NCBI GenBank assembly: GCA_003008705.1
Contig: PDUO01000005.1
Span: 809,997 to 873,996 of the forward strand
Direction of reading: 5' to 3'
Source of the DNA: Pezicula radicicola
Lineage: Eukaryota > Ascomycota > Leotiomycetes > Helotiales > Dermateaceae
DNA: 64,000 nucleotides
A program made the translations under genes and the position numbers. Below, piece after piece: positions 56,490-64,000 of the stretch. The notes under the pieces are model-generated. The model made no database searches. It was not told the origin of the DNA and was given only the letters and a program-made list of their open reading frames with translations. Position 1 is the stretch's first letter. Each line of letters opens with the position of its first letter.

Positions 56490-56864
56490 GATACAAACTT
56501 GCGTTTATTCCTCAAGACATTGTCTATTTAAGAAGTTATTGCATAGCAGGTGGGCTGCCTCGTCGACATATTCAGCAGCAGCAGCAGCTTGCGACGTTTC
56601 TTATGCCATGCACTCCCTATGCACTGTGAGGTGTTCAATGGCCGTAGGCCAGGGGCTTCATTGGCACGATTAGCTTCATTTCCCCCATGAATTCTAGCGC
56701 CCAAACAACCCCGCGAAGGCGCAAACGAGCTCCAACCAGCCATCCGATCGACATCTAGCTCCAGCCTCCGAAACTACTCACAACTTCCGATGTCGTCGAC
56801 GCACCCCAGCTGCGAGAGCACTGTTGCAGCAATACCAGTATCTGTATCTGTATCTATATCCAAC
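56490..56864. promoter_or_regulatory. Divergent promoter of the Ser-rich and WW-domain genes
   Basis: It contains a CAG-rich tract (56570-56590) and ends in TATCTGTATC repeats (about 56838-56858). An in-frame ATG at 56790 lies within it; I prefer the ATG at 56865. Confidence 0.4.
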
Positions 56865-58610
56865 ATGGCTTCCTCGTCTGGTCGCGATAAAGACTCCAAG
56901 GATTCTCAGCAGCCCTCCGAGAATCCCTTCATCAAATTCAAGCAATTCGCAGATGCTCAGATAGGCTCCATACTCTCAAGCATCATCGGCTTACCTTCCG
57001 CCTTCGACAAATCTTCGGGAGACGCACAGTGGGCCGACTTCAACAACGAACTGAAGAGACGAGACGAGCTACAAGCAAGGCAGAAAGCATTGAGGGACTC
57101 GGAATCTGCGAGAGTGAGCGGCACGGCGACTGAGGACGAAGCACAGATACCGGTGAAGAAGTCAAGAGACTGGATTCCATCCTCAACATCTCCTACGGGA
57201 ACATCCACAACGGGAGAAATGGACGACGAAGGGGAACGAGAATGGATTGATGATAAAGCGTCTGCAAAAGACTGGCCTCTCTACAGCCAAATGACTAGGT
57301 CACTTTTCTCTCATCTAAGGCATTCTACCGAAGACGATGAATCCTGGGACCTCCAGCATGCGAACGATGTTTTCGAGGGAATCTTCCATCCATTAGAGCC
57401 CGTGAACGCAGCAGATTTACCTGCCGGTTGGGATAGACGCAGTACACCTGAGGGGAAGACATACTACGTAGATCACAACACGAGGACAACGACATGGAAC
57501 CCTGCCTCAGCTTATCGTTTCTTGTTGCGTCCAGACCAAAAGTCATCTGACGCGCTGAAGATGTTACAGTATATGGTCTACAATAATTTGAACAAGACAA
57601 CTAGAATTCGGGGCACGATCGGTAGAGATAATAACCAAAGTTCGCATGACTACTACATGCATTTAATGTTGGCCGAGCAGCAAAGAAAGAGAAGGCTTTT
57701 CCAGGCCAGCCAAGATCATCGCGGAATGGCTGAAAACCTGGACGGAAATCTGGTTGACAGTTCGGCCACTTACGGCCAAACATCCCTTCTGCCATATTTG
57801 TTATTCTCACCATATTCTCCCCTGAAGCTATCGGAACGCAGGCACACAGATTCTGCGAATCTAGATAACTTCCCTTATGAAGATGCATTCGAAGATTTAA
57901 TGTTGCTGCATCATGGCCTCCCAATGGCTTCAGAACCGAAATATTACAGTAGTGCCCGTTTATCCTTTCCTCGGGACGAGTTTAGAAGGGCGAAGAACAA
58001 CATGAGTTGGTTATACGCGCTTGGTTCTCGAGGCATCCTGTCGAATGTTGGTTTGCATGCTGCAACACAAATATATCCGGGGGCAATATCAGACGAAGTA
58101 GCACGCACCATGACTAGAGATTCGTGCTTTGAGGCTCCATCAAGCGAGGCCAACACAGAGCAAGAAATGTATGACCGCTTCCTTCGGTCTGCTTCATCAT
58201 CAACCTCTATAGGTGTCTTCGACACCCTCTTTAAAGACGCTGAGAAGTTTGTAAAGGAACAACTTACATCTTTAGAAAGTCAGAGGGAGAACACATCTTT
58301 AGAGAAAGAAAACAATGTAGATGGTAGCACAAGGTCCCCTGTACCGCTGTCCCAGGCACCTTCAGATTCTGAACGGGTGGTGTCGACATATACCACTTCA
58401 AATCACGTCAAGCATGAGGATGGGACGGTTGAAACAACTCTTTCAATTCGAAAGGTTTTCGCAGATGGAAGAACCACAGTCACAGAAACGAGTCACACAG
58501 AACTTCCACGTAATGAAGATGAATGGGAAGAGATGACACCCGACACGAAACAGTCTGAGCCTTCTGCGAAGAAAGCTGAAAGTAGCAAGCGGGGCTGGTT
58601 CTGGAACTAA
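56865..58610 (+). CDS. WW-domain protein of unknown function
   Basis: An intronless frame encodes 581 residues from ATG 56865 ([16 protein letters not shown]); an in-frame ATG at 56790 would add 25 residues of repetitive SVSVSIS-type sequence. A WW domain lies at about 186-214, with Trp189 and Trp211 (GWDRR...[12 protein letters not shown]), the standard 22-residue spacing; it should bind proline-rich ligands. The N-terminal region has [24 protein letters not shown], a conserved-looking amphipathic segment. The centre ([20 protein letters not shown], then [17 protein letters not shown]) is acidic to neutral, and the C-terminus carries [21 protein letters not shown], then [12 protein letters not shown], ending in KRGWFWN. 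I see no catalytic domain. Partners are unknown. Confidence 0.85.
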   Translation: MASSSGRDKDSKDSQQPSENPFIKFKQFADAQIGSILSSIIGLPSAFDKSSGDAQWADFNNELKRRDELQARQKALRDSESARVSGTATEDEAQIPVKKSRDWIPSSTSPTGTSTTGEMDDEGEREWIDDKASAKDWPLYSQMTRSLFSHLRHSTEDDESWDLQHANDVFEGIFHPLEPVNAADLPAGWDRRSTPEGKTYYVDHNTRTTTWNPASAYRFLLRPDQKSSDALKMLQYMVYNNLNKTTRIRGTIGRDNNQSSHDYYMHLMLAEQQRKRRLFQASQDHRGMAENLDGNLVDSSATYGQTSLLPYLLFSPYSPLKLSERRHTDSANLDNFPYEDAFEDLMLLHHGLPMASEPKYYSSARLSFPRDEFRRAKNNMSWLYALGSRGILSNVGLHAATQIYPGAISDEVARTMTRDSCFEAPSSEANTEQEMYDRFLRSASSSTSIGVFDTLFKDAEKFVKEQLTSLESQRENTSLEKENNVDGSTRSPVPLSQAPSDSERVVSTYTTSNHVKHEDGTVETTLSIRKVFADGRTTVTETSHTELPRNEDEWEEMTPDTKQSEPSAKKAESSKRGWFWN

Positions 58611-59485
58611 GATATTTCAGAACGAGGCGTACTAGGTGTTACTGGCCGTTACTCGTTACCTTAGTGGGTTATTGAGTCAATGATTACAAACATGGAATAT
58701 GGATCAGATATTGGGATGGTAGGCGTACAGGGCTTAGTCTTCATGATTTTAGATTGGATTTATTCAAGCAAAGCAGTCTTTGGCCTTGGCAATCGAGCTT
58801 AGTAAGTCCGTTGTTGTGCATTGTGACGACTTGCTGTGAAATGTGTACGGGCAAAGGCCTCTATAACACAACGATAGAAACTCAAGTCAGAACTTCATTT
58901 AGCCAGATGAATTTGAATCCGAGCAAAGTCTCTCTTTCAAAATAGAGATGTGTTGCTTCGTGTGTAAAGCCCCTTAGTCACATTTCAATTATCTGCTATT
59001 GAATTGATTAGAACAGATTGCCCCGAACATAGCTTGGGTAAAACATTAAAATGTGTGTATAGTAAGGCGAGATTTCAATCACGTATTTAGGGATAAGCGT
59101 TCAATCAGACAGACAAATCAAGTAGCCCAAATGAAGTAAGCTATGGCACTTAAGCCAAGTAAGTTACCCAATTCTAGTGAGTTACTCAATTCAAGAATTC
59201 GAGTGTTTTACTCAAATTAAGTAAGTTGAATGAATTTCTCAAGTCAAGTCGCTTAACCTGGAAATTCCCGATATCTAATCACGTGGCACATAGTAAATTT
59301 GAGAGCCCAGGCAATGGTGAATTGATTGCTGCTTCAGCTTATATATTAAAAAATCTACTTCTTCCACCGCGCTTTTGATTTCTCTTCCTTACAAACTAAA
59401 AGACTAGCAACTTTTTCCACAATCAGAATCGACCCCACTCAACAACAAAATCACAACAAACGAAGAGATAATAAAGATACTCACA
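58611..59485. other. Intergenic region with 18-bp repeat island upstream of the lyase gene
   Basis: It contains the repeat island 59120-59254, then TAATCACGTGG at 59276-59286 about 200 bp before the next ATG, and a TATATATT at 59340. The leader just before 59486 is A/C-rich. No gene is seen. Confidence 0.5.
59120..59254 (+). repeat. Degenerate 18-bp repeat island
   Basis: Units include AAGTAGCCCAAATGAAGT (59120), AAGTTACCCAATTCTAGT (59161), GAGTTACTCAATTCAAGA (59179) and TTTTACTCAAATTAAGT (about 59206). Confidence 0.7.
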
Positions 59486-62172
59486 ATGTCTTCGAATGAT
59501 ATCTACCAGAGTCCCCTGATCAAGCGCTACGCTTCTCAGGAGATGAAGGAATTGTTTAGCTCACGGAGACGTATTACAACATGGCGTCAGCTTTGGAGTA
59601 CGTCCCACTCTTCGCTACCATCTGCAAATGGAGTAATATTGATGGCATATGGTAGCTTGGCTGGCTGAAGGAGAGAAAGAACTTGGACTTGATATCAGCG
59701 ATGAGGCGATTGCAGATATGAAGGTACGTCTTCCTATGGTGAATGAGACCATTGATATGTTGAGATACGAGATGAGCCTGGGCAACTCACTTGATATCAG
59801 CTCCAATCAAAATGGTCTCTTTTAAAGCATTTTCAGCAGTTACTAATATAAACCTGGGCTACAGGCACATCTCGTGGCTACGGATGAAGACTTGGCTATC
59901 GCTGATGCTGAAGAGGTACGTGGTAAGCTGAGATTGATCAAGGATGGGATACTGACGCAGAGTATGGTGAATATAGGCAATTCGACGTCATGAAGTCATG
60001 GCACATGTTCATGCTTTTGGGTGAGTTAAAGATGGTTTTAGCTTTGGTTATTTTGCTGATAACAATGATAGAGTTGCTGCACCTAAGGCTGCTGGCATTA
60101 TTCACCTCGGTATGTGCTTCGAGACTCGTTTCTCTACTTCGTTCAAGGAGTATCTACTGATGATATATTCAACAGGAGCTACGAGCTGCTATGTCACTGA
60201 CAATGCAGATCTCATCTTCCTCCGGGAAGGCCTTGAGATGATCCTTCCCAAACTTGCGGTTGTGATTCATAAGCTGAGCGAGTTTGCACTTGAGCACAAG
60301 GATTTGCCTTGCCTCGGTACGTATATTTGGTTCTTTCTCTTCTTAACCAGAATGCATTCATATTTTTGCTTGGCAAGGGAAAACTAACAGCTCAAACCAG
60401 GTTACACCCACTACCAACCGTAAGTTTTCATTCACATCTCGGAGAATCAATTTCAAAGATATTGATATTTTTTAGAGCTCAACTGATCACGGTCGGACGA
60501 CGGTAAGCTACCCTTGAAGAAGCTATCATATTCGCAATCTCTGTTCCTTCATCTTGCTGCTTAAATACTGATATCGCACAGAGCAACCCAGTGGATTCAA
60601 AACCTCGCCATGGATCTTAAGGATCTAGAGACTGGTACGTGACCCTTCTCTCAAAGTTCTAGTCTGAGGTTATTTTGAGGGTTGCCGAAGATGGACCCTT
60701 CAGACAAGTACATCTAATCATTATTTTCTCAACAGTTCGAGATGACCTGCGATTCCGTGGTGTAAGCTCTCTATACTCCAAATGGCTCATTGTTTTGAGA
60801 GACTGTTGAAACTCCATTAGTCCTCTGGAAGTATGAATGCTGACCTGAAATTCTTGCAGGCACAAGGCACTACAGGAACTCAGGCCAGTTTCATGGAACT
60901 CTTCGAGGGCGACGGAGCTAAGATTGATCAGCTCAATGAATTTCTAGCGAGAGAGGCTGGATTCGCACAGTGTTACGCAATCTCGACACAAACCTACTCG
61001 CGAAAGGTTGATCTGAGAGTTGCTACAGCTTTAAGGTGCGGATTTACTTTCTTCTTATCACTGTTTCCCTAGTGGCTGTTCCAAGACTTTATTGGGTATT
61101 TCACTTAATTGAGCATGCTGTCGCATGGGACTTGTTTACTGACCGCTATTTCTAGCTCGTTCGGATCAACGGTCGTTCAACTTGCTTCAGATATTCGACA
61201 CTTGGCAAATCACAAAGAAATGGAAGAACCATTCGAGAAGAGCCAAATCGGATCATCTGCAATGGCATATAAGAGAAATCCGATGAGAAGCGAGAGAATT
61301 GCTGGTCTTGGTCGTCATCTAGCCAACCTTAGCAAGGACACCGCAGACACCTTTGCAGCTCAGTGGTTTGAGAGAACCCTTGACGATTCTTGCATCCGCA
61401 GAATTGATCTACCACAAATGTTCCTCACTGCTGATTCTATCCTGATGACATTGGACAACGTTGTCTCGTAAGTTATGACTTAATCTGCTCACAGTGTGTG
61501 GATTTACTAACACATTTCGCTCAGTGGTTTGGTCGTTTACCCATCCAGAATTCATGCGAGGTAAACTTTTCCGCATCGTTCTCGAATAAGCACCTGATAC
61601 TGATAACGACTAGACTTATGGAGGAACTGCCGTTCATGATGACAGAAACTATTATCATGGTTAGTTCCCTTACTTTTCTGATAGAACGAATAGTGACTAA
61701 CTCGGTCTTAGAAATTGGTCAAGGAGCACGGTTACTCTCGCCAAGAGGCCCACGAAGAAATCCGAGGTTCGTGAACTTCTCTCGGCTCTTTAATTTACAT
61801 CTGACAATAATATCTAGTTCTTTCCCATCAGGCAAGCGATGTTGTTAAGAAGGAAGGTGGTATGTAACACACCACCTACTCCCGAAATTGCAAACTAACG
61901 GGAAAACTTTAGGCAGGAACGATCTTATTGATCGAATCAAGCGTACTAAGTACTTCAAGGTAGGTAATCTCCGACCAATTTTTGCCTGTTCCATCTTATA
62001 ATTTTAGCCAATTTGGGGGGTCCTCGATAGCATGGCCGACCCCAAAAACTTCATCGGAAGATCAAGTCACCAAGTTCAAGCTTACTGTGGCGAAAACGGG
62101 GAGGTTTCTCAAGCTTTGGCCAAGTACTCGACTGCAATTTCCAGTGCGAAGGCTGTCGAGTTGACAGTTTAG
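59486..62172 (+). CDS. ADE13: Adenylosuccinate lyase, 18 exons
   Basis: Exons 59486-59597, 59656-59723, 59865-59915, 59977-60020, 60072-60109, 60176-60316, 60401-60419, 60476-60502, 60582-60634, 60736-60761, 60860-61035, 61156-61467, 61525-61560, 61614-61659, 61712-61766, 61818-61859, 61913-61959 and 62008-62172 join without a phase error to 485 residues, the normal ADSL length. Each junction restores a conserved block: [48 protein letters not shown] and the fumarase-superfamily signature [11 protein letters not shown] (284-294), whose second serine is catalytic. The enzyme removes fumarate from SAICAR and adenylosuccinate in purine synthesis. Introns are 48-141 nt; exons of 19, 26 and 27 nt occur. 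No stop or missing motif is seen, so it should be functional. Whether it is the sole copy or an extra one cannot be told here. Confidence 0.95.
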
Positions 62173-63775
62173 GGAATTGGTAGTTGGAAGACAGAAGCTC
62201 TGTGCCAACAAAATTCTGGTGGTTTATGAATCCAAGTTACATAGGCAAAAATAAGTGAATTACCCCAGTCAGAAACATTACTTAAATCCAGTGGGTTATC
62301 TAATAAGTGAATGATCTAAATTAAGGAAGTTATCCGAAATTTAAGTATTTAAAATAGACCGAATTACTCAAATTGAACGAGCTACTTCGTCTATATTCAC
62401 GAGCTTGTCGGTACAATTATAGCAATCAATCGCAAGTACTTGAGAACAAGCGAAATTGCCTCCATTTTAAAGTTCTTATAGATCAATTCGTCAGCGTAAA
62501 AATCCTCGGGGTTTAAAAAGGTATTGTATAAGGGGTTTGCCTATGGCATCACTTAATCTCTGATAGTAATTCCAGGATTTTCCCTTGGTGTTCAAATTTG
62601 TTTTTGACATAACAACAAAATTTGCTCACGTTGCTATTTGCATCGTCATTTATATTCCAAAAGGTTACATAGTGGTAGTGCAGTAGCTCACTAATTTGAT
62701 TAACGCTCTTGGTTTGAGTACCAACCCTCTATATGCAGGATCAGCATAGTCTGTTAAATGCCATATCGATTATCAACATATATCATGGCCTCTAAGTACA
62801 AACTTGCTAACATACCTACCATTTCACTACTTCATTCCCCGATTCTGTTTTAAGCGAGCACCATTTTAAGCGAGGAAATGCCACCCAAATCTCTTATTAT
62901 CTTGGCGTGGGATCCAATGTTCTTGGAGACTAAAATACAAAATACGCAACGCTAGAATGCCTTAGACAGTACTTTTCTTTATTACTAGGTAGTTAGAATA
63001 AACAAAAACTTACTATCCCTTAGTGCGTTAAAAGTCGTTTTTCACAGGCATTCGACACCCCCAGAATTTTATCACCAAAATCTGTGTGTAGCTTGTTGTG
63101 CACATTCGTCTATGGAAATGGCGTTCAATTCAATAGATAATATTTAAAACAAAGAAAGTTACGATTTTAAGTATGACGAAATAGAACAAAGAAAGTAAGT
63201 TACTTGTATATAGGTTTAAGCTATCTGCATAATATACTCTAAACACAGAATATAACGCAATTGAATACTTATAGGATATAACTTTTGAAGTCTGTATATA
63301 GGCAAAGCTATCGTATTCTGCATAGAGTAATGATTACTAAAATATGCCTATTTGCAGAAAAGGGGAACAGCTGCATAACTATGTTACAGATAAAGAAGAA
63401 TAAAGAAACATAGCTATGTGTACTAGCTACTTGGACGCGAACGGCAACATACTCATTCCTTTGAGGAGGGTAATCATTGTTTAATAGGGAGAGAGACAAA
63501 TAAAGAGAAAAACAAGTCCATATAATGGGGAAATGTAACTTGAGGAAAGTGTAAGTAACATGAGTACACATTACTACTTACTACTATAAGAACTATAATA
63601 CAACTACATCATTATAAGCTTTACCTAACTGCGCTATAAATAGCTTAGTTACTATATTGCAGAGCTAAACGTACTGCTGGCATAGCCTGCTTATAAGAAG
63701 AGAGAATTCATGAATATTACGCGCTCTGATTAGATTCCGAAGGCTCAAACCCATTCTTTCCTCGCTGTCAACAAA
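62173..63775. other. 1.6-kb AT-rich intergenic region
   Basis: No supported gene. It contains the 18-bp repeat island at 62257-62395 and long AT-rich stretches (63130-63660). A tRNA-like fragment near 62680-62750 was rejected. Confidence 0.45.
62257..62395 (+). repeat. Degenerate 18-bp repeat island downstream of the lyase gene
   Basis: Consecutive units of 16-18 bp such as ACATTACTTAAATCCAGT, GAATGATCTAAATTAAGG and GAATTACTCAAATTGAAC share the core of the 50-kb array. Confidence 0.65.
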
Positions 63776-64000
63776 ATGAATAGAACAAGAACACGTCTTT
63801 TTTCGGCGGCTCAACCAGCAGCCGTGTACGAGTGTCTCGCAGATGAGTATTTACGTCGTGTAGGCAAGACCATAAAGGAGATGGAATCTTCCGGCGACAT
63901 GTCGATTACCTCAAGATTAGGACCCCTAGAGGTACCCATTGATTATTTACAGACCTCTTCTGCTAAGAAACTAAGGTTTCCGGAAACTCCCGAGGATAAA
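63776..64000 (+). CDS. Start of an unknown gene, cut by the right edge
   Basis: From ATG 63776 the frame is open for 75 codons to the window end (MNRTRTRLFSAAQPAAVYEC, then LADEYLRRVGKTIKEMESSG). The composition is less AT-rich than the flank and looks coding: mixed charged residues and an amphipathic helix at about 17-40. No family is recognised, and the true start or exon structure cannot be checked. Confidence 0.45.
   Translation, partial: MNRTRTRLFSAAQPAAVYECLADEYLRRVGKTIKEMESSGDMSITSRLGPLEVPIDYLQTSSAKKLRFPETPEDK

Noticed and set aside
62680..62750. tRNA-like sequence (TAGCTCACT...GGTTTGAGTACC)
   Set aside because: Box A- and B-like strings are only about 35 bases apart; there is no room for an anticodon arm and no acceptor stem pairs.

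Overview
The window looks like nuclear DNA of a filamentous ascomycete (Pezizomycotina). A Leotiomycetes/Helotiales-type genome is my best guess, but that is inference from protein flavour only. The evidence is short GT-AG introns (mostly 48-140 nt), compact genes on both strands, fungal protein families (PWP2, Cdc12-type septin, Sfh5, Prp45, TIM22, Ypq1-like, GH16, questin-oxidase-like) and two dead Tc1/mariner elements whose stop codons look like repeat-induced point mutation (RIP).

Region 1 (1-21,200) is a dense housekeeping block. It holds a partial ATP-dependent DNA ligase-domain protein (-), a coiled-coil DUF4048-like protein (+), U3 snoRNP subunit Pwp2 (-), a Cdc12/AspC-type septin (+), a mitochondrial PDK/BCKDK-type kinase (-), the phosphatidylinositol-transfer protein Sfh5 (+), a Ubp15/USP7-type deubiquitinase (+), a p24 cargo receptor (+) and splicing factor Prp45 (+). 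I resolved exon boundaries for all of these by keeping frame across GT-AG introns.

Region 2 (21,200-33,900) is repeat-rich and gene-poor. It has two Tc1/mariner copies with terminal inverted repeats and in-frame stops, a membrane-anchored GH16 glucanase between them, a G-rich low-complexity tract containing an ambiguous base, an imperfect duplication, and a five-copy interspersed motif at 30.7-32.5 kb.

Region 3 (33,900-47,000) has TIM22 (-), a DHA1-type MFS transporter in eight exons (-), an unrecognised protein with a ubiquitin-like N-terminal region (-), a questin-oxidase-like gene with an apparent frameshift (+), a PQ-loop vacuolar amino-acid transporter (-), an NPY1-type NADH pyrophosphatase (+) and a phenolic acid decarboxylase (+).

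Region 4 (47,000-64,000) is more accessory. It has three tandem BTB-domain paralogues (the first a pseudogene, the second with a GC-AG intron, the third with a basic NLS-like stretch), a small unknown membrane protein, a conserved serine-rich unknown (-), a WW-domain protein (+), an adenylosuccinate lyase broken into 18 exons (+) and the start of an unknown gene at the right edge. Islands of an 18-bp tandem repeat (core GAGTTACTCAAATTAAGT) recur in intergenic DNA here, with further islands at 28.5 and 42.2 kb.

No CRISPR array, rRNA or convincing tRNA was seen. Family assignments come from recognising protein motifs by eye; no database search was run.
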